Positions 54,745 through 64,000 of a DNA stretch of 64,000 bases are shown here, one piece after another (position 1 is the stretch's first letter; the number at the start of each line of letters is the position of its first letter). The DNA is from Aricia agestis. Taxonomy: Eukaryota > Arthropoda > Insecta > Lepidoptera > Lycaenidae. Position numbers and translations under genes: made by a program. The stretch is from the NCBI RefSeq assembly GCF_905147365.1, contig NC_056428.1, forward strand, positions 10,446,001-10,510,000, written 5' to 3'. The notes under the pieces were generated by a model, which was not told the origin of the DNA, did not search any database, and saw only the letters and a program-made list of their open reading frames with translations.

Positions 54745-55097
54745 AAACCGAAGTCACCACATGTTTCCCCATAAATTTTGAGGAGTTCCTTGGATTACTT
54801 ATGGATCCTTCATCAGATCACCACTTTTGTAAATATAATACCAAATTGGGATACCCTACATACCAAAAGAAAAATTTTGAAAATCGGTCAACAAACGGCG
54901 GAGTAATCGTTGAACATAAGAAAACGAACATAACACCTCCCCCATTTTGAAACTCGGTTAAAATTGTAGCCTATGTGTTATTCTGATGTATAAGCTATAT
55001 TATTGTAAAGTTTTTGCGTGAAAGAGTAACAAACATCCATACATCTATACATCCATACATCCAAACAAACTTTCGCCTTTATAATATTAGTAGGATG
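54745..55097 (-). mobile_element. Helitron-like fragment, nested
   Basis: 'ggcggagtaatcgttgaaca' and 'cctttataatattagtagga' are shared with 45200-45430 and 61980-62140. The 79-codon frame here is repeat sequence. Confidence 0.6.
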
Positions 55098-55611
55098 AAT
55101 TTAGTTGCAAACTGACGATTATTACGTACGTAAATCTGCCATTTTATAGCAGCGTGCGCGCATTTTACTGACAAACAGCGGCTTGAAGACTGAACTTCCA
55201 ACCACACTCGTAGACAAATTTCTACACGAAGGTTTGCGCATGCCTGAATTTCAAGCAAGTTTAAAAACCATCAAGCCAAAATTTGGGGCTTGCGCGTACT
55301 ACTGTTTTTCCAACTACATGCACAATGTTCAGTGTTCAAGCCGGCATGCGCAAGCAAATCTGTAGTCAAGCATGCGCGTGTGGTAGGCGCCTAAATTAAT
55401 TTGCGGACTGTTTTATTCCTCTGCACCTTCCAAATCAAAAGCAAGCTTAGCACCTCGCAACCCTCATGTCCATCCATCTGACGCATAGGACTTTGATGAT
55501 AAGTATGAGGACGTCATTACCAGAACAGATTAGCATACACCAGATAAGTCGCGCGTCTTCAGTGACTGTTCATTAACAAATAAAGTTTGACGGTTCGCAC
55601 CGTAGAGCGCT

Positions 55612-56480
55612 TACAGACGAACGGCACGTGTCGGCGGCACGCGTCGGCGCCAGTTGACGGCAGACGATGGCACGTGTCGGCGGCAGTCGACGGCAGTCGG
55701 CGGCACGTGTCGGCGGCAGTCGGCGGCAATCGACGGCAGCCGTCGACCTTGCAGTTGTGACGTAGCGCGTAAAGGTAAAGGTCCACAGATGGGTATAGTA
55801 CGCAACGGACGTCTCGCATCAAACGGATATTTTTTTTACAGTACGTCCACTGTATCGGCAGCGTACGGATTACCGACTAGACAGTATGTTTATCTTCAAA
55901 TTAGTTCAAACAAAGCTTCTAAGTCAAAATTTCTGCTTTCGACTATTCCATTCACACCCCCCTTTTGAGCATTTATTTACTAGGCTATTCGATAATCCGT
56001 ACGCTGCCAATTCAGCGGAAGTACTGTGAAAAAATGATCCGTTTGATGCGAGACGTCCGTCGCGTATGATACCGACCTGTGGCCGCTTACCTTTAGGCGG
56101 TACGTCACAACTGGGGGCCTACCACCACCTCTATTAACGACACCGTTTTACAGATAAGCAATAATTACTTTAACGTCAAGCTAGCGATCTTAAAAAAGTT
56201 GATATTTCACAGCGGATTTAACAATTTTTTTGCATTTTTTACTGTTTCTTAGTAAAATTGAGTGAGTACGGTAATGTTATTGTAATCTTACAACAAAGCT
56301 TTCTGGAAACATGATCGTTTTAGGAAAGGTCGTGGTAGGTCCCCTGCGAGCGTCATAAATTGTCAACGGCTGCCGTCGACTGCCGTCAACTGCCGCCGAC
56401 ACGAGCCGTCAACTGCCGTCGACTGCCGCTGACACGTGCCGCCGACTGCCGTCGACTGCCGCCGACACGTGCCGCCGTCA
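55612..56480. mobile_element. foldback element with GC-rich minisatellite arms
   Basis: Left arm 55615-55750 is built from cggcagtcgacggcagtcgg/cggcacgtgtcggcgg units. The right arm 56365-56480 is their reverse complement. A second, inner inverted repeat (55770-55870 with 55995-56100, 'gatgcgagacgtccg') lies in the loop. The ORFs here come from the GC-rich repeats. Confidence 0.75.
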
Positions 56481-57361
56481 AAAACCGTTGAAATCGAAAA
56501 TCGAAATCGATATCAGTTTCGGGAGTAAGGCCTCAGTTTCGGGAGTAAGGCACCAGTTTCGCGTTGAAGACGCTCCCGTATCGCGTACCGCGTCCCCTGT
56601 CACTGACGCGTAAGTTTGTTCTAAGCTTTATAATTTAAAATCAAGGTTTATGTTAAGAATGAATATACGCAAAGGAAAGGCATTCAATCAAAACAGTACG
56701 AAACCTTTATATATTATTCAAATTCCTCGACAACCTCAAAAGCAATACCGAATACGTATTCTGAAATCATCCTTATCGAAAATTAGTTACATACATTTTT
56801 AAACCTCAAATATTTTCGGGTCGCGTTTGGGACGAAATCTAATCAGACCCTAATTTGATTTGCGTGGAAAATGGTCACTCGATAGGCGCTTACCGAAGGC
56901 AAAATAGAATTTATGTTCCCTTAGCTAACTCGTACAAAAAGGGTCCCAAATAAATCTCCTCATGAAATAAAGTCTCTGTTGATGCCTTTATCTGAAGTTG
57001 TGGTCTTGAATGGCATTCTTTACGCCCCCGATATTTAGGGACTCCATTGGGTCGGAGTGTGACGTAATAATGATTAATAATCGTGTATACGACATCCTCG
57101 GTAGAAAAGGGTGCTATAGAATTTTACTATCATGGCTATCGGATTTTTACCCCTTTCATATACCCCGTACAGCGTTCATATCCTATGTCCGTCAAGGGAT
57201 AGAAAATTTGTAGAAAATATTTCATTATCTCATATTTTGTACGTACCTACCTATAAATTAAAATGAGCATAATATTATTCCGCCGTTATGTAATTAATAC
57301 ACGACAATAATTTTGTAGAGAAATTAATAATATTACATTAATGTCTTATTATTAGACTAAA
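56481..57361. other. intergenic, nothing recognised
   Basis: A twice-repeated 'cagtttcgggagtaaggc' lies at 56513-56550. No gene. Confidence 0.4.
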
Positions 57362-58075
57362 ATCCATGAAACTTACCCTCCCATCCATTTACATTCAAGA
57401 CATTAGTCTATTTGTTTTCAAGAATTTTGATTATTTTACAAAAGTGAAGGACACACACAATATCAACACCAGACATAAAAATAGGCTACACCTCCCATAT
57501 TCCAGAATAATGCTAAATGAAAGCCTTACATGGCAGTTAAAATATATAACCGTCTACCAGAGGAAATAAAAAATGAAACTAAACTAATTTCATTTACTAG
57601 AAAATTAAAGAATTATTTAATTAAAAACTGCTTTTATTCCCTGGAAGATTTTCTTTCTAAAAATAATTATTAGGCAGTAGCAACAAAACGTATATTACTT
57701 CAAATAAGTACAATTAATAAATAATATAGTTATATATGTCGTAGGATGATTTGATAAATCCGTGTTTTCGCGAAATCCCTAGAATTTTCGCGAAAATTCG
57801 ATTTATCAAATCATCCTACGACATCGTAGGATGATTTGATAAATCGAATTTTCGCGAAAATTCTAGGGATTTCGCGAAAACACGGATTTATCAAATCATC
57901 CTACGACATATATATAAATAAGATATAATATATTACAAGATTATATAAATATAACTATTTAAATTTTTCTTTAAGCAAGCGCCTGCACAAGGCACTAAGT
58001 TTGTACTTACATAAATTTGTTTGTATACTTGGTTTGCAAATAAAGTATTTGAATTTGAATTTGAAACACGTTTAC
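57362..58075 (+). pseudogene. 5'-truncated non-LTR retrotransposon (LINE), 3' end
   Basis: The translated piece reads 'HNINTRHKNRLHLPYSRI', the conserved region near the C-terminus of insect Jockey/CR1-group reverse-transcriptase ORFs. After a frameshift near 57535 it continues AVKIYNRLPEEIKNETKLIS and ends at a TAG at 57672. The 3' UTR finishes with short ttgaattt repeats (about 58046-58070), typical of these LINEs. It is interrupted by the palindrome at 57731-57914. No catalytic domain remains. Confidence 0.75.
57731..57914. mobile_element. perfect 184 bp palindrome: inverted dimer of an 85 bp MITE
   Basis: Two 91 bp arms are exact reverse complements around a 2 bp centre. Each arm is itself bounded by GTCGTAGGATGATTTGATAA and its inverse and holds two TTTTCGCGAAA motifs. 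The flanks are TATATAT and ATATATA. No mismatches were found on reading both arms. Confidence 0.9.
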
Positions 58076-58487
58076 TGCAGGGCAGGTAAGCGGGAGAATT
58101 ATCGAACTAAAAAGAATTATCCCCAATCGTAAGTAACTACTGTTATCTTAAACTTTAAACGAGCAATTCTTGTAAATATGTCGCAGCCGACTAGTTTAAA
58201 TAGCCGTTCAATCAAACAGCTAGCCCTTTGACTTAACAACGCCATTAAATCACATGGCTTTACGTCGTTTAGTCGACTTGTTGACTACAACGTTCAACAC
58301 TATAGCTAGATGACATGCTTAGCCAACTGGTTTAATGGCAAATTAACTGGGGTGACCATTAGTTTAATATGTAATTTGGGAGAATAGGAACTCTTTTTGT
58401 ATTTTATTGAAAGATTATTCTCGGATTAAGTTTAAGGGGTGACCAAAAGTTTAATGCAATAAGTAAAAATTAAAAATTCTGAGGCGT

Positions 58488-58775
58488 GTTTTGTGACGGC
58501 CGCCGGTTGCTGCCGCAGCACAGTCAGAGTTCTAACCTAACCTACTTTTGGACTTTCTGGATTGTTTTTTTTTTGTTTTGGCGAGGTGCTACGCCCCCCG
58601 AGCCCCCCTTTTATTTGATGACGGTCGCCGGCTGCTGCCGCAGCACGCTCGCTGCGCTCGCTCGGCTCCTTCTGTGTTGTGGTCTAAGTTCTAACCTAAC
58701 CTAACTAACTTTTGGACTTTCTGGATTGTGTTTGTTTTTGTTTTAGCGGGGGGCTGTGCTCCCCGAACCCCCCTT
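58488..58775 (+). repeat. two tandem copies of a GC-rich unit
   Basis: Both carry 'gccggctgctgccgcagcac'-like, 'gttctaacctaacct' and 'ttttggactttctggattgt' blocks and a cccgaaccccccttt end. Confidence 0.75.
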
Positions 58776-58871
58776 TTGGGGGGGCTGAAAAAACTGTATT
58801 CTAACAAATTTTGAACATATTTAGCACATACAATAATTATAGCTGATTTATAATTTATGGAATTGAAATAA

Positions 58872-58954
58872 ATACCTTGGTGATGTATTTCATAATCTCT
58901 TAATTTCTCCTCGAATATTTGTTGAAATTTTGATTCACTCATATGTGCCTCCAT
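58872..58954 (-). other. possible first coding exon of a transposon gene
   Basis: From ATG at 58954 the frame reads MEAHMSESKFQQIFEEKLRD then YEIHHQG and meets a GTATTT donor-like site. A leader-like stretch lies behind it. The remaining frame to 58691 is repeat sequence. A charged helix is likely; no domain is recognised. Confidence 0.4.
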
Positions 58955-59269
58955 AATTTTTGTCTCTTTAATAACACTTGTAACTTTTATTAACTACTTT
59001 ATTTTCGAAAAACAACCACAAACACCAACAAACACCTGCTAGTTGACGCCATATTATTTTAAATAAAACGCACCTAGCGCCGCAGTGGAGCGCGCTGAAC
59101 TACTTCAATTAGATGGCGGCTTTTGAATCGGCGGCTGTAGTGTTGAACGTTGTGAGCGAATAAAATATTTAATCTAAAAGCTAGACGTGTGATTGTATGG
59201 CGTTGTTTAGTCAAAGGGCTAGCTGTTTGATTGAACGGTTATTTAAACCAGTCGGCTGCGACATATATA

Positions 59270-59427
59270 TAATTGGTATCTCGGAATCGGCTCCAACGAT
59301 TTTCATGAAATTTAGTATATAGGAGGTTTCGGCGGCGATAAATCGATCTAGCTAGGAATCATTTTTAGAAAATGTCATTTTATTCGTTTTTTATCGAATA
59401 CCGAGCAAAGCTCGGTCAAATAGCTAG
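59270..59427 (+). mobile_element. Helitron with terminal hairpin
   Basis: 'cggaatcggctccaacgatt' to the hairpin ACCGAGCAAAGCTCGGT and CTAG before T at 59428. Same family as 29534-29622. Confidence 0.7.
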
Positions 59428-59798
59428 TAAATAATTAAAACATGACGCTAGTCTTAAAAGTGTTGTGTAATGTTGTCACTATAGTACACACGTACCTACT
59501 TACTTCAGACTAAACTTGTCTGATACCTGACTAGACAAGTCCCTATAGTCAATAGGTCATCCTGCTTATCTGGCGCGTGGCGACTACATTTTCCGCCAGA
59601 CATGCACTCAGCAGTCAGCACTACCATTGACGTCACTATAGACACGTTCGAGAACGTTTCTATCGCTTCCTATACTATGTTCGTAGTGCTATAATCCTGA
59701 GGATGTTTCGGTGTTAGGGTGAAACGCATGTTGACGTTTTTCAACTTGCATGGTACTGCATCGCATGGTATGCTAGGTACAAAAAATCATTCTCGCAG
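59428..59798. other. intergenic, nothing recognised
   Basis: No supported feature. Confidence 0.35.
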
Positions 59799-59802
59799 TT
59801 AA

Positions 59803-60275
59803 GAGGATTCCACACCGCCATTTTTTCCATACAAACGTTGTCCCCTGTTTCCTCCCTGGATAATGCTAGTAGAGTTATAATTTTTTTCCTGAATATCTAC
59901 GGCCACTAATACAATGTCCCTATGTTTTCTTTTTTTTCATAATTTAATTATTAAATAAGATATGAACGTTCAAAAACCCAAAAAAATGGCCAGATTTTCC
60001 ACTGTGTTCAAACGTCCAGAAAACAGATTTGGATAGATTATACAAAAAAAGCAAAACATAGGAACACAGCTCAAGCCTTTTTTTAATCTTTAATGAAAAA
60101 AGTACTTAAATCGGTTAAGTTTTGGAGAAGGAATCAGGGGACAACGAATCGTTGATTTTCTGGATTTTCTGCAGTTGTCTCTATCGCGTCCTGCGGTATA
60201 GGCTTGAGGTAAGGGAGACAACTATAGATATTACACGTACTTTTTTTTCATTTCTCTAGCCGCTGTGGTATCCTC
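59803..60275. mobile_element. 473 bp element with TTAA target duplication
   Basis: Ends GAGGATTCCACACCGCC and GCCGCTGTGGTATCCTC are imperfect inverted repeats between TTAA at 59799-59802 and 60276-60279. A TTAA target is typical of piggyBac-type elements; no ORF. Confidence 0.7.
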
Positions 60276-60279
60276 TTAA

Positions 60280-60989
60280 CGTGAGGGATTATTCCAAATT
60301 CAAGTTTCTAGAATAAGTAATTTTTAAAGAAAGCGTCATTCAAAACACTAAGAACTATACTTATTATATCTACATGTATCTTAGATATATCTTTTAACAA
60401 GTGACTTGTTTACTGCTTGGTTAAAAACACAATACAGTAAATTTTCGTCGATAAAAAAAATCTGAAACAACGTCGATTTGAAAAACATTTTAACTTTTGA
60501 GTTTTATAGGACAGGGCCGGCCTATGTATAACTTATAAGACGCAAAAATTAATTTCAGAGTTAAAATAAATCAGCGAACAATCTAACAGCGTACGCTATT
60601 TTAGTCATTCAACCTATATCGTTTTGAATTTGGTTCCTATTCGCACACTAAAACATGACAATAGCTACGAAACATCACTCAAATTTACGAAATAAACAAT
60701 AATTGTCACTAATTGTGTAAGTAAATACACAAAATTGTGTAATACACGCATAAAGTATGCATGTATTCGGGTCTCATTTTGTAGACTCGCGGAATAAATT
60801 CTTTGACACAGTTAGTCTTCCTTCGTTTTTATTATTCGTAGCATTATTACACAAGAAAAATCCGAGGCCCAACATCTCCATTACCGTAATTCGGGGGTCG
60901 ATAAAGACCAGCTGATAGTGCTTCAATACCTGGTCAACAAGGGCCTCCCTTTTATTCCTGCCATAAATTCTTTGTTCTTTTATCTTTGT
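60280..60989. other. intergenic; possible LTR-end trace unproven
   Basis: 'cgcggaataaattctttgac' to 'ttattcgtagcattattaca' at about 60790-60852 looks a little like an LTR end, but no partner LTR, primer-binding site or ORF was found. Confidence 0.3.
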
Positions 60990-62180
60990 ACTAGCTGTGC
61001 CCCGCGGTGTTACCCGCGATTCATTAGGTAAACTAAATTGTGTTTTAATAGGTCAATTAGTTATTTGTAATTAGAGACAAAATGAATTGAGTTTGATCAT
61101 CGGAAATATCAATTTTTGTTAACTGAGAGATGGAAGTTGATTATCCTGTCATATGTTATTGTTTTTAACCGACTTCCAAAACTAAAGAGATATAATACTT
61201 AGATAATATATATTTCATGTTCAGATATGATTTTTTTAATGATTTATGATTAACTTTGCTGTTTCTGAAACGATTTCCAATTTTTCGCAGTGTAAAGGAC
61301 TGTGAGACGGAGGACGGGACGGACGGAGGATACATCTATACTAATATTATAAAGCTGAAGAGTTTGTTTCTTTGAACGCGGTAATCTCCCAAGCAGGAGA
61401 CAGGGCGAAAGCCAATCAAATAACACTCGAAATCCGTATGTTTAGTCTGGGTTAGAAAAAATTAAATTTAATAATAAATTACTTCATTTATTTGTCAAAA
61501 GGAAAATTAAAACTCAGCACTAATGACGCGATACCATTTCTTTAAAAGCAGCAGTTCCAGGAGAGGGGGGGGGGAGTTTGGGGGGGCGCAGCCCCCCCCC
61601 CCCCCCCCCCCCCCCCTCCCCAAGCAGGAGACAGGGCGAAAGCCAATCAAATAACACTCGAAATCCGTATGTTTAGTTTAGGTTAGAAAAAATTCACTTT
61701 TATAATAAATTACTTCATTTATTTGTCAAAAGGATAATTAAAACTCAGCTCTAACGACGCGATACCATTTCGTTAAAAGCAACAGATTCAGGAGGGGTGG
61801 GGGGGCTTGGGGGGGCGCAGCCCCCCATGCATGAGACAGGGCGGAAGTCTATTAATCAATTTAAAAAATTTAAAATAACACCTCCTCTATTTCGGAAGTC
61901 GGTTAAAAATGTTAACCATTTGTTAGTCCAGGATATCAGCTAACAGCTTGTAAATTTTTGTCGACATCGGCTGACAGACATCGGAGTAATCGTTGAACAA
62001 AAAAAATCACATGAAAACGAACATAACAGCTCCTCCACTTTGAAAGTCGGTTAAAAATGTAGCCTATGTGTTAATCCAAGATGTCAGCTACCACCTTGTA
62101 AAATTTTGTCGAAATCGGTCCAGTCGTTTAAGCGTGAAAAAGTAACAAACATACAAACTCACAAACTCACATACTTTCGA
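60990..62180 (-). mobile_element. Helitron-like composite with GC-rich minisatellite, copy B
   Basis: Begins ACTAGCTGTGCCCCGCGGTG and matches copy A (43829-45430) nearly base for base at both ends. It has fewer minisatellite units. A run of more than 25 C near 61590-61615 is likely unreliable in length. Confidence 0.75.
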
Positions 62181-62205
62181 AAACACTTTTTTCACTTACT
62201 TTCCC

Positions 62206-62320
62206 CCCAAGCAGGACACAGGGCGAAAGCCAATCAAATAACACTCGAAATCCGTATGTTTAGTTTAGGTTAGAAAAAATTCACTTTTATAATAAATTAC
62301 AACAGATTCAGGAGGCGTGA
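62206..62320. repeat. detached unit of the composite minisatellite
   Basis: 'caagcaggacacagggcgaa' and 'tcgaaatccgtatgtttagt' as in the units at 44450-45070. Confidence 0.65.
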
Positions 62321-62340
62321 GGGGGGTACGAAATACATAC

Positions 62341-62470
62341 AAATAATGGCAAACCGAAGAATGGCCGTTAAAAGGCCGGAAACGTACCTGCAACATTTCA
62401 TTACGCTTCTATTTTGCGAGTGTCCATGGGCGACCGAAGACGATCGGATACTTTTGATTTATTCAGTGAA
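62341..62470 (+). repeat. LINE/SINE tail fragment
   Basis: 'aaaaggccggaaacgtacct' and 'gcgagtgtccatgggcgacc'. Confidence 0.6.
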
Positions 62471-62548
62471 CCACTGGTTACAATTTTAGAACCAGATTAT
62501 ACTGAGACGCGTCTTACTGGCGTTCAGCGATGGAAGCTTACTCAAAAG

Positions 62549-62875
62549 ATTATACGTGGGAGAGCCATGCTTCGGCACGAATAGGCCGGCTCGACCGGAG
62601 AAATACCACGTTCTTACAGAAAACCGGCGTGAAACAGCGCTTGCGCTGTGTTTCGCCGAGTGAGCGAGTTTACCGGAGGCCCAATTCCCTTCCGTATCCT
62701 CCCCTATTCCCTTCCCTTCCCATCCCTACCCTCCCCTATTACCCTATTCCCTCTTAAAAGGCCGGCAACGCACCTGCAGCTCTTCTGATGCTGCGAGTGT
62801 CCATGGGCGAAGTTGCTTTCCATCAGGTGACCCGTTTGCTCGTTTGCCCCCTTACTTCATAAAAAAGGCGGTATA
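62549..62875 (+). repeat. LINE/SINE 3'-tail repeat, long copy 2
   Basis: ACGTGGGAGAGCCATGCTTC to 'gctcgtttgcccccttactt' and an A tail; same layout as 8393-8735. Confidence 0.7.
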
Positions 62876-62884
62876 GTTAGTGCT

Positions 62885-63015
62885 CTCTTAAAAGGCCGGA
62901 AACGTACCTGCAACATTTCATTACTCTTCTATGTTGCGGGTGTCCATGGGCGACGGTAGTTGCTTTTGATCAGGTGACCCGTTTGCTCGTTTGGCCCCTA
63001 ATTTCATTAAAAAAA
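62885..63015 (+). repeat. LINE/SINE tail fragment
   Basis: 'aaaaggccggaaacgtacct' to 'gctcgtttggcccctaattt'; nearly the same piece as 62341-62470. Confidence 0.65.
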
Positions 63016-64000
63016 AGTCGATTGATAGACAACTATTAAAATATTGCAGAGGAGTCACTCCGTAATATTTTATCTGAATATTTCAGAACGCGCAAAATAT
63101 ATTTGATTCTCATGTGATGAAACTTAAAATGCAATCGCACGTCGGATTCTACCCGTGGCCGTGGTATGAGATTGGATATTTCAATATACGACTCAAAGCG
63201 AGACAGGAATCTTGTAGCAAATTACTACCTGTCAATATTTTATTTGAATGCTTGTATTAAAGAATTTTACCACCAATTTTAGATTTGTGGTGTTTTTGCA
63301 AATCTAAATTACTGGTGAATTTCCTTATATTAAAGCATGTGAACCACTTTGTGTTTTCAATGTTTGGTATGACAATTTCTGCGATCCATTGTAGAAAAAA
63401 ATAAAAATCCCCTGGTGGATCTAACGCTAAGCATTTAGGTAACCTGAGATTACATGGAAAGGTACCATAAAAAGGCCCCCCCAAATTTTCAGGCTGCGAC
63501 CGCGCCTGCGGGCCACCTCAATTCAATGTTAAATATCTACCTCAATTCAATTGTAATCTGTCAACCTGATCAAATCACGTGTAGTCGTCTACCTGTGAAT
63601 CAATTTAGCTGATGGTTCCCAAGAAAAATGTACTATTTTCAATAGTTGGCAATAAAACTTTCGCCATATTGTTATAAATTCGCGAGCACCGTATTTTCAC
63701 ACAACATTAATCCTATGGGCGCTATAAATTCATATTTACATTGTTTACTGGTGGAAAGTTCTGCGCGAGGTTATAAATTGACGCGATATCGTTTCAATGC
63801 AAACGTTACCCTTTTGCTCTTAGGGGTGAACTAAAAATACACGATTCTAGTCTAGTCTCTAGTGCTCGGTTTTTTTCCGTTTTTATCCCCTTCTGTAGAT
63901 GGTGAAAAGGGAGTCGAGATAACTATTTCTTAATAAAAAATAACAATATTTTTTTTTATATTAAGTAGGATATTTTTAACAAAAGGGTGTATTTATAATC
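63016..64000. other. intergenic, nothing recognised
   Basis: No gene or repeat boundary supported. Confidence 0.35.

Larger units (their letters stand above)
53789..55391. mobile_element. 1.6 kb TIR element with TAA target duplication
   Basis: GGCGCCTACCAAATGTGCAT and the inverse of the right end (GGCGCCTACCACACGCGCAT) match; TAA at 53786-53788 and 55392-55394. The inside has CATGC/GCATG-rich segments and two nested Helitron pieces. No transposase. Confidence 0.75.
58180..59262. mobile_element. 1.1 kb TIR element with a first-exon-like ORF
   Basis: GTCGCAGCCGACTAGTTTAA and the inverse of the right end (GTCGCAGCCGACTGGTTTAA) match for about 70 bases, including 'cagctagccctttgac'. The interior holds a GC-rich tandem pair (58488-58775) and an ORF start on the minus strand. 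Probably the remnant of an autonomous DNA transposon; the superfamily is not determined. Confidence 0.78.

Noticed and set aside
54711..54950. 79-codon ORF as a small protein
   Set aside because: The sequence is the same Helitron-like repeat present at 45200 and 61980.
55559..55968. ORFs rich in repeated ADTCRRLPSTAADT-like residues
   Set aside because: Translation of the GC-rich minisatellite.
57010..57213. 67-codon plus-strand ORF
   Set aside because: No similarity to any family, no splice context, AT-rich; could not be told from chance.
60790..60960. LTR retrotransposon end
   Set aside because: No second LTR, no recognisable primer-binding site, no gag or pol frame nearby.

Overview
The window looks like nuclear DNA of a lepidopteran insect (moth or butterfly). 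It is AT-rich, has spliced genes with very long introns, and is packed with repeat families typical of Lepidoptera: non-autonomous Helitrons with CTAG 3' ends, tRNA-derived SINEs, a LINE 3' tail, TWA-flanked MITEs and TCTG microsatellites. The species cannot be named from this sequence.

Only two host genes can be supported. The first is a SINA/SIAH-type E3 ubiquitin ligase on the minus strand. Its start codon is at 18508, coding exons lie at 18460-18508, 7683-7849, 4459-4627 and 168-368, and it runs off the left edge. All three splice junctions agree in phase. The joined 195-residue N-terminal part has a RING finger, the two SIAH-type zinc fingers and the beginning of the substrate-binding domain. 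Its introns (about 10.6, 3.1 and 4.1 kb) hold most of the mobile elements of the left third. The second is an insulin-like peptide gene on the plus strand at 51454-51774, encoding a 106-residue preprohormone with signal peptide, B chain, dibasic-flanked connecting peptide and A chain. The two genes lie 33 kb apart, and nothing in the sequence links their functions.

The rest is intergenic or intronic repeat landscape, often nested. From left to right: MITEs and Helitrons in the E3 introns (0.4-18 kb); SINE, MITE and inverted-repeat elements (19-29 kb); a 3.4 kb foldback transposon (29753-33166) whose arms are opposed arrays of a 133 bp tandem unit and whose loop holds an exon-like segment; Helitrons and hAT-like and composite MITEs (33-43 kb); a Helitron-like composite with a GC-rich minisatellite (43.8-45.4 kb) that is repeated at 61-62.2 kb; the insulin-like gene; then nested TWA elements, a GC-rich minisatellite foldback, a LINE tail carrying a perfect 184 bp palindrome, a TIR element with a first-exon-like ORF, and a TTAA-flanked element (53-60.3 kb). 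No rRNA, true tRNA, CRISPR or bacterial features were seen. The most unusual items are the foldback element with its candidate captured exon, the perfect inverted-dimer palindrome, and the repeated splice-acceptor segments beside exon 4 of the E3 gene.
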